From a bacterium (GTDB lineage Bacteria > Patescibacteriota > WWE3 > 2-01-FULL-39-13 > JAACPI01), in the NCBI GenBank assembly GCA_009995545.1, contig JAACPI010000007.1, positions 1-42,503 of the forward strand: a stretch of 42,503 nt of DNA. The letters are read 5' to 3'. Under the pieces are notes generated by a model, which saw only the letters and a list, made by a program, of their open reading frames with translations, had not been told where the DNA came from and did no database searches. The stretch's first letter is position 1, and every line of letters begins with the position of its first letter. Shown here one piece after another: positions 10,046 through 19,766 of the stretch. A program made the position numbers and the translations under genes.

Positions 10046-10161
10046 AACGTAGGATTTTGGATTTAGAAAAAATTGGTTATTAACCCCCGACTTCTCTAAC
10101 TACTGCCTGCTAAATTCCTCAGCCATTTGCTCTGTCAACGTCTATCCTATATTATAAAAAA

Positions 10162-10992
10162 GTGAATAAATTTACTTTTATCTCATTATTATTAATTGGT
10201 TTTTTTCTTGTAGCGGTAAGTTATAACGCTAACGAACAAAAAGACCCTACACAGGATTCTACTTCTAATCCTTTTGCACCTGCTACCCAAGACGCGGGCA
10301 ACACCCTAGGTTTACAAACATCTAAGGATACGCAACCAGAATTACAAGTAGGTTCTCCCTCAAATAACATGCAAGTTTCTGACACACCTACAGCTGTAAA
10401 ATTTACTGCAACTCCTCTAAAAGATTATAGTGACGCAGATATAAAGCGTAAGATAAATACGCCCGTACCCGACATTACTTTAAAAAAAGATACAGATTAC
10501 AAAGCTGTTATATCAACCAGTATGGGAGATATAACCATAGATTTATTTGAAGATTTAGTACCCGAAACTGTTAAAAACTTTGTATATTTAGCTAATAGTG
10601 GTTATTACAACGATGTTCCTTTTCACAGAATTAGAAAGGGTTTTATGATCCAGTCTGGTGATCCTACTGGAACCGGAGCTGGTGGGCCCGGCTATAAATT
10701 TGATGATGAAAAATTTGATGGTCAGTACACAAAAGGTACTGTTGCAATGGCAAACGCTGGTCCTAATACCAATGGAAGTCAGTTTTTTATAATGCACGAG
10801 TCTAATCCCCTACCTTTAAACTACGTAATTTTTGGCCAGGTAACTGAGGGTTTAGATATTGTAGATAAAATTGCAACAGTCGAAACAACAGATAGTGGAT
10901 CTGGAGAAAAATCTACCCCAGTAGAGCCTGTATCTATGACTTCAGTTAAAATTATTGAAGTTGCTAAAGCTCCAACGCCTGATTCTCAGTAA
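10162..10992 (+). CDS. secreted cyclophilin-type peptidyl-prolyl isomerase (GTG start)
   Basis: VPETVKNFVYLANSGYYNDVPFHRIRKGFMIQSGDPTGTGAGGPGY and NGSQFFI motifs; signal peptide. Confidence 0.95.
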   Translation: MNKFTFISLLLIGFFLVAVSYNANEQKDPTQDSTSNPFAPATQDAGNTLGLQTSKDTQPELQVGSPSNNMQVSDTPTAVKFTATPLKDYSDADIKRKINTPVPDITLKKDTDYKAVISTSMGDITIDLFEDLVPETVKNFVYLANSGYYNDVPFHRIRKGFMIQSGDPTGTGAGGPGYKFDDEKFDGQYTKGTVAMANAGPNTNGSQFFIMHESNPLPLNYVIFGQVTEGLDIVDKIATVETTDSGSGEKSTPVEPVSMTSVKIIEVAKAPTPDSQ

Positions 10993-11006
10993 GGTTTTTT
11001 ATTGGT

Positions 11007-11133
11007 GTCATTCCGAGTATACGAGGAATCCCTCTTTTAATTAACAAGTAGTACTGGAAAATGTTTTTCTCTTAATAAATAAGGTCGTCGTGGTCGATGA
11101 AATAAGATTGCTTCACTTTGTTCGCAATGACTC
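11007..11133. repeat. two inverted copies of a short TCATT-x-CGA...GAxGxAATC hairpin repeat
   Basis: GTCATTCCGAGTATACGAGGAATC on plus (11007-) and GTCATTGCGAACAAAGTGAAGCAATC on minus (to about 11133). Confidence 0.65.
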
Positions 11134-11159
11134 TAAAGCACACTGACGATTATTTGCAT

Positions 11160-11768
11160 TTAGGCTTGAGTTTCTTTATATAAATCTTCTACTTTTTTCC
11201 AGTTAACAACATTCCACCAGTTTTCTATGTATTCTGGTCTTTTATTTTGGTAGTTTAAGTAATAGGCATGTTCCCAAACGTCTAAACCTAAAATAGGTGT
11301 GTCCCCTACCATTAAGGGGCTGTCTTGATTAGCTGTTGAGTAAACTTTTAGTCCACCGTTACTTACCACAAGCCAAGCCCAGCCACTTCCAAATCTGGTA
11401 GTTGCTGTATTGGTAAATAAGGTTTTAAATTCTTCAAAACTGTTAAATGTTTTATTTAATGCTTCGTCTAATTCTCCCTCTGGAGTTTCGCCAGCATTGT
11501 TGCTCATAATGTTCCAAAATAAATTATGGTTAGCGTGTCCCCCACCATTATTAATAACAGCTGTTTTTATTTCGGCAGGGACATTATTTATATCTTTTAA
11601 AAGCTCGTCAATATTTTTTGATCCTAAATCTGGAAAGCTTTCAATAGCTGTATTTAATTTAGCTACATAACCAGCATGGTGCTTGGTATAGTGTATTTCC
11701 ATTGTTTTAGCATCAATATAAGGTTCTAGTGCAGAAAAATCGTATGGTAGTTGGGCTTGTGTAAACAT
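11160..11768 (-). CDS. sodA/sodB: Fe/Mn superoxide dismutase
   Basis: [57 protein letters not shown]. Confidence 0.97.
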   Translation of the reverse strand: MFTQAQLPYDFSALEPYIDAKTMEIHYTKHHAGYVAKLNTAIESFPDLGSKNIDELLKDINNVPAEIKTAVINNGGGHANHNLFWNIMSNNAGETPEGELDEALNKTFNSFEEFKTLFTNTATTRFGSGWAWLVVSNGGLKVYSTANQDSPLMVGDTPILGLDVWEHAYYLNYQNKRPEYIENWWNVVNWKKVEDLYKETQA

Positions 11769-11842
11769 ACTTTAATTTTTGCAAACATATCGATATTAGT
11801 CAATGTATCTTAACTAAAAATTTAAAATGCTAAACTATATTT

Positions 11843-12442
11843 ATGCTAAATAATGCTTTTTTACAAAAATCCTACAGCGAAAAAAAGTTTAAAAATATAG
11901 ATACAAAACATTTAAAAATTACTGACAAAGAGTTTTTAACTTGTAAGTTTGTTAACTGCAAAATTACAGAATCTGTTTTAGAAAACTGTGTTTTTAGCGA
12001 CTGTACTTTTAAGGAATGTGACTTTTCGTTAACTAAATTTACCCACTCTAGACTTATAAATTGTGAATTTAATAGTTGCGATTTAGTAGGTATAGAGTGG
12101 TTTTTAATTCAATGGCCCGAGTGGTCAGAGTTAAAATTTAAAAAGTGCACTTTAAACAGAGGAAGTTTTAATGGTTTAGAGCTTAAAAATTTAGTTATTA
12201 CAGAATGCTTTTGTAACGAAGTAGACTTTTCGGAGTGTGACTTAAAAGGTGCCAATTTTAGTAAATCTGAATTACTTAAAAGTATTTTTAGGGGTACAAA
12301 CTTACAAAAGGCAGATTTTAGAGGAAGCAGATATTACGCGATAAACCCTGCTATAAATGATATAAAAGGAGCTAAATTTAACTTACCCGAGGCTTTATCG
12401 TTGTTGGATTATATTGGTGTGGAGATTAATGAGGGTCTTTAA
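11843..12442 (+). CDS. Qnr-like pentapeptide repeat protein
   Basis: Repeated A(D/N)LxX-like five-residue units; C-terminus NPAINDIKGAKFNLPEALSLLDYIGVEI typical of Qnr-like proteins. Confidence 0.85.
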   Translation: MLNNAFLQKSYSEKKFKNIDTKHLKITDKEFLTCKFVNCKITESVLENCVFSDCTFKECDFSLTKFTHSRLINCEFNSCDLVGIEWFLIQWPEWSELKFKKCTLNRGSFNGLELKNLVITECFCNEVDFSECDLKGANFSKSELLKSIFRGTNLQKADFRGSRYYAINPAINDIKGAKFNLPEALSLLDYIGVEINEGL

Positions 12443-12448
12443 CTTGTC

Positions 12449-12814
12449 TTATTTTTTTAAATAGTCTTTATGATCCCAATGCCTGTCTCCATAGTACCCT
12501 TCCCAATTACCCCAACCTCTGTAGTAGCTAGTTAAAGTCTTACTACGTGTATTAACTATGTGTAGGTCGCCTTTGTCTATAGCCCTCCCTGGTTTATTAT
12601 AAGCAGTCTCAATTGCCAATTCCGATCCAGAAGGGTGTGTTATTACACAACCTAAAATATCATATTCTTTGCTCCTTGGTTTGACTCCTAAATTTGAAAG
12701 TTCTTTCAAATAAGTTCCTTGTAGAACAGTCGTAGCACAGGAGCTATATTTAGTTCCATATTTGTCAAAATCTCTAAGCTGGTTGTCAGATAGTCTTCTA
12801 ACTTTAGGTATCAT
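12449..12814 (-). CDS. hypothetical protein (121 aa)
   Basis: ORF filling the gap between pentapeptide gene and tRNA-Gly. Confidence 0.5.
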   Translation of the reverse strand: MIPKVRRLSDNQLRDFDKYGTKYSSCATTVLQGTYLKELSNLGVKPRSKEYDILGCVITHPSGSELAIETAYNKPGRAIDKGDLHIVNTRSKTLTSYYRGWGNWEGYYGDRHWDHKDYLKK

Positions 12815-12832
12815 TTAAGAGGTAGAAATTAT

Positions 12833-12907
12833 TGGAGCGGGTAGGGAGAATCGAACTCCCATATTTGGCTTGGAAAGCCAATATAATAACCATTATACGA
12901 TACCCGC
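12833..12907 (-). tRNA. tRNA-Gly(TCC)
   Basis: Cloverleaf, anticodon loop TTTCCAA, encoded CCA. Confidence 0.95.
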
Positions 12908-13024
12908 GGTTTGTATATACAAAATTTTACACTAAAACAGCTCATAAATGAATACTAAAAAGTCTTTGTACTGCTCTTTTTCCATAAATAATAATTAACA
13001 ACGTGTTAATATATTAGTTATCTT

Positions 13025-14296
13025 ATGAAACTAAATACAGACCATATCGAAATACTAGCACCTGCGGGTTCTTTTGAATCGTTAAGCGCTGCTTTAAACG
13101 CAGGGTGTAACTCGGTGTTTTTAGGTATAGCCGACTTTAATATGCGCGCTAGTGCAGCCAGTAATTTTACTCTGCAAGATTTACCTACAATTGTAAAAAA
13201 GTGCCACAAAAAAGACGTAAAGGTTTATATAACTATAAATACTTTATTGTTTGATAACGAAATTACAAAAATGCAGCAAATTGTTGATGCTGTTAAAAAA
13301 CATAAGGTAGATGCAATTATAGCTAGTGATACAGCTACACTTATGTATGCCAAAAAAGTTGGGGTAGAGGCACACATTTCTACTCAACTTTCTGTTAGTA
13401 ATACCGAAAGTGTTAAATTTTATAGTCAGTTTTCTACCAGAATTGTTTTAGCCAGAGAACTTAATTTAGAACAAGTTGCCAAAATTTGTAGCGATATTAA
13501 AAAACAAAAAATTAAAGGTCCAACAGGTAAATTAGTTGAAATAGAAGTTTTTGCTCATGGAGCTTTATGTGTAGCTGTAAGTGGAAGATGTGCTATGAGT
13601 TTACATTGTTACAACACTTCGGCTAATAAAGGAAAATGCGCTCAAGTTTGTAGACACAGATATAAAGTTACAGATATAGATACCAACCAAGAGTTAGTTG
13701 TGGATAACAATTTTATAATGAGTAGCAGTGATTTATGTACAGTTGGAATGCTTCCACAACTTGTGCAAGCAGGGGTAAAAGTTTTAAAGTTTGAAGGTCG
13801 AGGAAGGCCTGCCGAATACGTAGATACAGTAATTTCTACTTATAAAGAGGCGTTAAAAAGTATTAGCGAGGGTACTTTTAATGGTAAAAAAGTTGATAAA
13901 TGGAACAAGGATTTAGGAACAGTTTTTAACAGGGGTTTTACCCAAAACTTTTATATGGGTAGAAAAATGGACGAGTGGGCAAAGGTTTACGGTAGTAAAG
14001 CTACAAAGCAAAAAGAACTAGCTGGAGATGTTGAAAAGTATTTTTCTAAAATTAAAGTGGTACAAGTTAAAGCCAATATACCTATCAAATCTGGTGCTGA
14101 GTTTTTAATAACAGGGCCAACTACTGGTGCAGTTACAGAAACCCTTAAAGATATTGTGGTAAATGAAAAAGTAGTTAAAACTGTTAAAAAAGGAACTAGT
14201 TTTACTTTTGTATTAGATAAAAAAGTTAGACCAAACGATAAGTTTTACATTGTAACAAAGAGATTAGTTTATCAAGATGGTAAAGATATAAGCTAA
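13025..14296 (+). CDS. peptidase U32 family protein
   Basis: EILAPAGSFESLSAALNAGCNSVFLG, EVFAHGALCVAVSGRCAMS, CAQVCRHRY, LKFEGRGR. Confidence 0.93.
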   Translation: MKLNTDHIEILAPAGSFESLSAALNAGCNSVFLGIADFNMRASAASNFTLQDLPTIVKKCHKKDVKVYITINTLLFDNEITKMQQIVDAVKKHKVDAIIASDTATLMYAKKVGVEAHISTQLSVSNTESVKFYSQFSTRIVLARELNLEQVAKICSDIKKQKIKGPTGKLVEIEVFAHGALCVAVSGRCAMSLHCYNTSANKGKCAQVCRHRYKVTDIDTNQELVVDNNFIMSSSDLCTVGMLPQLVQAGVKVLKFEGRGRPAEYVDTVISTYKEALKSISEGTFNGKKVDKWNKDLGTVFNRGFTQNFYMGRKMDEWAKVYGSKATKQKELAGDVEKYFSKIKVVQVKANIPIKSGAEFLITGPTTGAVTETLKDIVVNEKVVKTVKKGTSFTFVLDKKVRPNDKFYIVTKRLVYQDGKDIS

Positions 14297-14326
14297 GATA
14301 AGGTTTTTTCTACACAATTTATAATA

Positions 14327-14412
14327 TGGTGCCGGGAAGAGGAGTTGAACCTCCACGCCCTTGCGAGCACTACGACCTCAACGTAGCCTGTCTACCATTC
14401 CAGCACCCCGGC
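14327..14412 (-). tRNA. tRNA-Leu(GAG)
   Basis: Class II cloverleaf, anticodon loop TTGAGGT, encoded CCA. Confidence 0.94.
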
Positions 14413-14507
14413 TTACTTTAATAATATAATATCATTATTTGGTCAAATTGCCGCCGTAATAACCTTCGTTTGCAAATCTTTACTTTACTCGAATAATACA
14501 TAAACAT

Positions 14508-16142
14508 CTAAACTGTCAAAGCCTTCTTAAGTGCTAAGCCTATTCCAGCCAAATTACTTGTAGGTTTATAGGCTACAAAACGAGGTTCCATGGTAGGTCT
14601 ATACTTTTTCTTAAAGGAGTTGAGGCCCTGAAAATTATAACTCCTATTCAACTTAATTATAGTAGACCTAAATAATTTTTTCCTAATAGGGTCATTATCT
14701 TTATCTCCCACACCTGACAATGGGCTTAGTCCAAGATTAACCCTTTCTATATTGCAGTCCTTCGCGTATAAGATTACTTGGGTAAACAAGTAGTCCATAA
14801 TTCCATTGGGAACTTCCTTAGTATGTCTCATTAAATCGACTGCTATTTCAATATCTAATAACTCTATTAGGCTAATGAAGGCTATAATCTGATCTAAAGG
14901 GTCTTTCACAACAAGTATTTTCTGATATTGTAATACCTCGCTGTCAAATTTTCCCATAGCAAAGCCCATTTCCGTGGTTCCTTTGCTCTGTAACCATGTG
15001 TCGCTGATTCTTTTTAGACTGGAAATTTGAAATTGAGATAACTGACTAAACATACCCCAACTTTCCATATAAAATCCTATTTTCTCGATTTTATTTAAGT
15101 TATTTCTAAATTCTTTGCCAGCACTTCCCTCTAATTTAAAATCAGAGCTTTTAACAATAGTTTCTTCGCCAATTCCAATTACACTCAGATGTAGATTTTT
15201 ATAGATTTTTGTGTACTCACCCTTTATTTGATAAAAACACATTATCCAGTCATTAGTGTTACAAAAAACAGTGTATTTTGTTACTACCTGTCTCTTTTCG
15301 TTTTTAGGGCCAATAGGGTCCCCTAGAACTATGCAGTACCTACCATAAAGGGCATATATAATTACAGAATTTTTATAAAAAAAATACCTCTTATTTTTAT
15401 CAAAAGCAAAAGAACTTATTGGTGAATCGATGTATTTACCTAAGATACCTTTTACTCTTTCTCTATCGGAGTCACTCTGGTTGTTCTCAATAAAAACCGG
15501 TGATAGTAAAGAAAAAAGGGTGTAGATATAAAATAAAGACCCCATTAAATATAAGGATTCTATAAACCACCTTGTTTGGTGGAGGTACATAACTAAATTA
15601 GGGTTGTAAAACAAAAATGCTGTAAAAAATATATTGGACAGTATCCCTCCTATAGGAATCTGTGTGTGAACAGATTTAGAATATAAAAAGAAACCGGAAA
15701 TCCCATAAGCAAAAATAACTAAAAAAATGGAAAGCATTCTTACAGGAAGTTTTTTAAGGCTAACTTGATTTGATTTACTACTGAAATGATTTTTTGATTT
15801 TAGTAGGGGGATTAATAATAAAAAATTAAATAAGGATTCCTCCCAATCAAAACCTTTAATTAAGTGCACAAGGGCAGAAATTACTAGCGTAAAAACAATT
15901 ACGAAATAAGCAGTCTTTTTTCCTCGGTGTATTGCAGGGGCCAACATAATTAACACCATCCCGAGAAATAAGGCGGTAAGCCTTCCACCGTATTGGGCTT
16001 CTACACTTAAAAATTCAGATAAAAATTGTTTACGTTCCAATACACTTGGATAAAGACTGGAGATTAAATTAACAACACCTGTTGCAAGTACTAAGATGCT
16101 TAAAATTGCCCTGGGAGAGGAAGAAATTTTCTTAATTTTCAC
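14508..16142 (-). CDS. MprF-like phosphatidylglycerol aminoacyltransferase (DUF2156 domain, N-terminal TM helices; GTG start)
   Basis: ALYGRYCIVLGDPIG, CFYQIKGEY, MRHTKEVPNGIMDYLF, LGLSPLSG, KKKYRPTMEPRFVAY. Confidence 0.85.
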   Translation of the reverse strand: MKIKKISSSPRAILSILVLATGVVNLISSLYPSVLERKQFLSEFLSVEAQYGGRLTALFLGMVLIMLAPAIHRGKKTAYFVIVFTLVISALVHLIKGFDWEESLFNFLLLIPLLKSKNHFSSKSNQVSLKKLPVRMLSIFLVIFAYGISGFFLYSKSVHTQIPIGGILSNIFFTAFLFYNPNLVMYLHQTRWFIESLYLMGSLFYIYTLFSLLSPVFIENNQSDSDRERVKGILGKYIDSPISSFAFDKNKRYFFYKNSVIIYALYGRYCIVLGDPIGPKNEKRQVVTKYTVFCNTNDWIMCFYQIKGEYTKIYKNLHLSVIGIGEETIVKSSDFKLEGSAGKEFRNNLNKIEKIGFYMESWGMFSQLSQFQISSLKRISDTWLQSKGTTEMGFAMGKFDSEVLQYQKILVVKDPLDQIIAFISLIELLDIEIAVDLMRHTKEVPNGIMDYLFTQVILYAKDCNIERVNLGLSPLSGVGDKDNDPIRKKLFRSTIIKLNRSYNFQGLNSFKKKYRPTMEPRFVAYKPTSNLAGIGLALKKALTV

Positions 16143-16179
16143 TAAGTTCGTAAATTATTTAATGGTTATACCTTTGATT

Positions 16180-16210
16180 AGGGGGAGAACTTGTAAAAGT
16201 CTCTCCCCTT
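16180..16210 (-). terminator. strong GC hairpin downstream of the SPFH gene
   Basis: GGGGGAGAACTT-GTAA-AAGTCTCTCCCC stem-loop; no clear T-tract on minus. Confidence 0.4.
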
Positions 16211-16219
16211 CTTAAAGTA

Positions 16220-16990
16220 CTAAGTGTGGGATTTAGACTTTGTGTAATCTGCCACTCCTTCTAAAGCTCGTAATGCCTCAATAGGTATTGCAAATACCAC
16301 GGTATTACTCTGATCACTAGATAAGTCATTTAAAGTGTTTAAAGTTCTTAAATGAAGTGCTCCCGGATTTTGAGATAATGTTTTAGCAGCTTCTGCCAAA
16401 TTTTTAGCAGAGATTACTTCCCCTTCACTATTTATAATACTTGCTCTTTTTTCTCTTTCTGCCTCTGCCTGTTTAGCCATGGTTCGTACCATGTTTTCAG
16501 GCAAAATTATGTCTTTTAACTCTACACTTATTACTTCTATTCCCCACTCTTCAGCTTGGGGTTTTATAATACTTTCGATTCTTTCTGCAATTTTATCTCG
16601 AGCACTTAGTAGATAGTCTAAATCTGCCTCGCCCATTACGTTTCGCATTGTAGTTTGAGCTAGGTTACTTATTGCCCAATAAAAGTTCTCAACTTCTAAA
16701 ACTGCTTTTGCTGCATCCGCTATTTTGTAGTAAATAACTGCACTAACCTTAATAGAAATGTTGTCTTTGGTCATTGCCTCTTGATCGGATAAATCTACTG
16801 CTTTTGTTCTAATATCTACTTTTTGAAACGATTGAAATATTGGAACTACAATTTTCCACCCAGGCCCTAAAATACCTGTAAATCGGCCCATGGTAAAAAG
16901 TAATCCTCTTTCGTACTCGTTTATTTGTTTTAAAAACGAGAGTATTAAAATTAGTGGGAATATAAGTAAGAAAAGAAAGAATCCGGCCAT
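16220..16990 (-). CDS. SPFH/stomatin-like (slipin) protein
   Basis: N-terminal TM, INEYERGLLFTMGRFTGILGPGW, VDIRTKAVDLSDQEAMTKDNI. Confidence 0.94.
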   Translation of the reverse strand: MAGFFLFLLIFPLILILSFLKQINEYERGLLFTMGRFTGILGPGWKIVVPIFQSFQKVDIRTKAVDLSDQEAMTKDNISIKVSAVIYYKIADAAKAVLEVENFYWAISNLAQTTMRNVMGEADLDYLLSARDKIAERIESIIKPQAEEWGIEVISVELKDIILPENMVRTMAKQAEAEREKRASIINSEGEVISAKNLAEAAKTLSQNPGALHLRTLNTLNDLSSDQSNTVVFAIPIEALRALEGVADYTKSKSHT

Positions 16991-17063
16991 TTTTATATAA
17001 AAATTACTGTTATGTAAATTCTACATTTAAATATTAGAAAATACCAATCAAAGGGTGTGAATG

Positions 17064-17139
17064 TGGTGGCCACTGTTGGACTTGAACCAACGACTTCCAC
17101 AATGTGAATGTGACACTCTACCAGCTGAGTTAAGTGGCC
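17064..17139 (-). tRNA. tRNA-Val(CAC)
   Basis: Cloverleaf, anticodon loop TTCACAT, encoded CCA. Confidence 0.94.
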
Positions 17140-17203
17140 TTAAACACTTTTATTCTAATCTAGGTAATATTCTAAGTCGAGGCTAATTTGAAGAAGTAAG
17201 AGT

Positions 17204-17953
17204 CTATGAATCTAGTAAATGCGACAGAATTATACCTTGGCTAACTGCAACATTTAATGAGTCTATAGATTTAATGCTGATTTTTACGTTATAGTCCATT
17301 TTAGCTAACGTACTTGTATTTATTCCAGATCCTTCGTTACCAAAAAACACTATTTTAGTTCCGCCTTTTTTAATATCTTTATAAGACTTAGTAGAGTCAA
17401 CCGTGGTGCTTATAAATTCAGTATTTTCGGTTTTAAGTTCTATGATATCCTTAATATCGTTCACCTGCATATAAGGCATATTAAAAACACTTCCGGTACT
17501 GGCATCAATACTTTTTTGGTTTAAAGGGCTAACACAGCTATCTAGTAAAAAAATACCTTTAACACCAAATGCTACACTTGTTCTAAAAATCATTCCCATG
17601 TTTTCCGGGTTTTGGATATTTTCCAAAGCTATATAAACACCTTCTTCTAGTTTAGAAATATCTGTTGTCATTAAATCGCTAGAGTTTATAAGTGCTGCTG
17701 CAGTAAATCCATTACGCCTATTAGAAAGTCTGTGTATTCCGCTTTCTTTGATAAGTAGCGTTTTATTAAACTTAAATTTATTTTGTATTTTTGGGCTTAT
17801 AATTACGTATTCAATTACTTGAGGGGCATTTTTAACTAAGTCTTTTATAACTTTTTCTCCTTCTACTAAAGCTTTTCCCTCTTTTTTTCTAAAATGGGCG
17901 TTTTTAGTTAGCCGTATTAAATAGTTGTACTGGTTTTTAGATAAAAAATTCAT
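17204..17953 (-). CDS. SpoU/TrmH family RNA methyltransferase
   Basis: LENIQNPENMGMIFRTSVAFGV, FFGNEGSGI, SLNVAVSQGIIL motifs. Confidence 0.93.
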   Translation of the reverse strand: MNFLSKNQYNYLIRLTKNAHFRKKEGKALVEGEKVIKDLVKNAPQVIEYVIISPKIQNKFKFNKTLLIKESGIHRLSNRRNGFTAAALINSSDLMTTDISKLEEGVYIALENIQNPENMGMIFRTSVAFGVKGIFLLDSCVSPLNQKSIDASTGSVFNMPYMQVNDIKDIIELKTENTEFISTTVDSTKSYKDIKKGGTKIVFFGNEGSGINTSTLAKMDYNVKISIKSIDSLNVAVSQGIILSHLLDS

Positions 17954-18066
17954 GTAGCAGTATTTTATACTACAAACGCCCTTATTGCGAGCAAAAGCCT
18001 TTATCTGTGGTTATTATTCCTAGTATTTGATGTGCAGTGGTAAAATGGATTTAGTACACAAAGTAT

Positions 18067-18495
18067 ATGTCTAAAATAACTAAAACAGCTGGGGTAGTAA
18101 TATTTAAAGATAATTTGGTTTTGCTTGTTTCGCATACAAAAAAAGCTAAACACAAAACTGGAGTTTACGGTATACCCGCAGGAAGATTAGATCCAGGTGA
18201 AAATGAAATCGAAACAGCAATTAGAGAAACCTACGATGAAACCTGTTTAAAAGTAAAAAAAGAAAACTTATTGCCCTTACCCAATCTTTATAAGGCTGTA
18301 ATAGAAAGAAAAAACGAACCTACTCGCTTATTTTCATTGCAAGCATATTTGTGCTTATCCTATGAAGGTGATCCTAAAAATACCGAAGAAAATATTCCTA
18401 AATGGGTAAAAGTTGACAATTTAGATAAATACAATTTACTACCTAATATTAAACAAGTAATCCTAGACGCCTTGGAGTTGTCCAGCAATTTATAG
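18067..18495 (+). CDS. Nudix hydrolase
   Basis: Nudix box-like GRLDPGENEIETAIRETYDETCLKV. Confidence 0.88.
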   Translation: MSKITKTAGVVIFKDNLVLLVSHTKKAKHKTGVYGIPAGRLDPGENEIETAIRETYDETCLKVKKENLLPLPNLYKAVIERKNEPTRLFSLQAYLCLSYEGDPKNTEENIPKWVKVDNLDKYNLLPNIKQVILDALELSSNL

Positions 18496-18506
18496 GTTTA
18501 TTAATA

Positions 18507-18656
18507 TTATTTATTTGATCCTGAAATATTTATATTTTTAATAAATTGTGGTTTGTTTTGCGAAAGATAATCCTTATTAGCTATAAAAAACCCCATTATC
18601 AACATTGCTCCAATAAATAAAAGAAGAGTTATTGTTAATTTAATTTGATTATTCAT
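18507..18656 (-). CDS. small single-TM protein (49 aa), not in supplied track
   Basis: MNNQIKLTITLLLFIGAMLIMGFFIANKDYLSQNKPQFIKNINISGSNK; fills gap between nudix gene and tRNA-Pro. Confidence 0.45.
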   Translation of the reverse strand: MNNQIKLTITLLLFIGAMLIMGFFIANKDYLSQNKPQFIKNINISGSNK

Positions 18657-18664
18657 ATTTTTAA

Positions 18665-18741
18665 TGGTCGGGGTTACAGGACTTGAACCTGTGACCTCCG
18701 CGTCCCAAACGCGGCGCGCTAGCCAACTGCGCTAAACCCCG
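18665..18741 (-). tRNA. tRNA-Pro(TGG)
   Basis: Cloverleaf, anticodon loop TTTGGGA, encoded CCA. Confidence 0.95.
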
Positions 18742-18805
18742 ATTAAAGATAACTACCCAACTCGGTTTTTGTACTTGGCTTGCCCTCCGTATATTTAGTG
18801 TGGGT

Positions 18806-18892
18806 TGGTGCCGAGGGCGGGAATCGAACCCGCATGGAGTTAAGTCCACTGGATTTTAAGTCCAGCGCGTATACCAGTTCCGCCACCTCGGC
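18806..18892 (-). tRNA. tRNA-Leu(TAA)
   Basis: Class II cloverleaf, anticodon loop CTTAAAA, encoded CCA. Confidence 0.95.
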
Positions 18893-19016
18893 CTAACTTA
18901 CTTAAAAAATATGAAGGAATTATAAACTTGTAAACTCATTATGTCACGTTACTTACAGGCTTCATAACGGTGGAATTTGTAATTTAATAATGATATAGTT
19001 ACTGCATTAATTTGTA

Positions 19017-19092
19017 GGTAAGGTAGCCAAGTTGGTCACGGCACCGGTCTGAAAAACCGGCCATGTGAGTTCGATTCTCACCCTTACCACCA
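19017..19092 (+). tRNA. tRNA-Phe(GAA)
   Basis: Cloverleaf, anticodon loop CTGAAAA, encoded CCA. Confidence 0.93.
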
Positions 19093-19098
19093 CATCTA

Positions 19099-19175
19099 GG
19101 GTGATTAGCTCAGTTGGTTAGAGCGCTTCGCTTACATCGAAGAGGTCGGGGGTTCGAATCCCTCATCACCCACCA
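19099..19175 (+). tRNA. tRNA-Val(TAC)
   Basis: Cloverleaf, anticodon loop CTTACAT, encoded CCA; 6 nt after tRNA-Phe. Confidence 0.95.
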
Positions 19176-19196
19176 TATTTCCGCTATTTAAAAAAG

Positions 19197-19766
19197 ATGA
19201 GTACATATGTATCCCGTGCAGGTGAAAAGTTAGATTTTGCACTTAAACAATTTAAAATTACTCCCCTAAACTTAGTTTGTGCAGATTTCGGAAGCAATAC
19301 AGGGGGTTTTGTAGATTGCTTGCTACAAAACGGTGCTAGTAAAGTTTATACCGTAGAAACAGGATACGGAGTTTTGGATTGGAATTTACGAAATAACCAA
19401 AAAGTTGTTGTAATGGAAAGAACAAATGCTCTACATGTTAAATTACCCGAAAAAATTGACTTAATATCTGTAGACGTATCGTGGACTCCCCTATCTAAAA
19501 TTATTCCAAATATTTTAAACAACTTAAAAAGAAATGGAATTATAATTGTCTTATTAAAACCCCATTATGAGTACACTGCTTTAAACCCCAATGAACATTT
19601 AGGAAAGTTAGGTTTAGATCCAGTAAAAGCGGAGGAAACTAAAGACAGAGTTGTAAGTGATATAGAAAATACTTTTAAAATAAAGGTTAAAGAGGTAACT
19701 AAATCCCCTATTAAAGGTAACAAGTCTGGCAATATAGAATACTTAGTTCTTCTTGCTAATTTTTAA
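19197..19766 (+). CDS. TlyA-like FtsJ-fold rRNA methyltransferase lacking N-terminal S4 domain
   Basis: YVSRAGEKLDFAL, CADFGSNTGGFVDCLLQNGASKVYTVE, ISVDVSW, LLKPHYE. Confidence 0.88.
   Translation: MSTYVSRAGEKLDFALKQFKITPLNLVCADFGSNTGGFVDCLLQNGASKVYTVETGYGVLDWNLRNNQKVVVMERTNALHVKLPEKIDLISVDVSWTPLSKIIPNILNNLKRNGIIIVLLKPHYEYTALNPNEHLGKLGLDPVKAEETKDRVVSDIENTFKIKVKEVTKSPIKGNKSGNIEYLVLLANF

Noticed and set aside
11843-12442. Active quinolone-resistance (Qnr) determinant
   Set aside because: Pentapeptide similarity alone does not establish gyrase protection
18661-18849. 62-aa minus ORF
   Set aside because: Overlaps tRNA-Pro(TGG) and tRNA-Leu(TAA)
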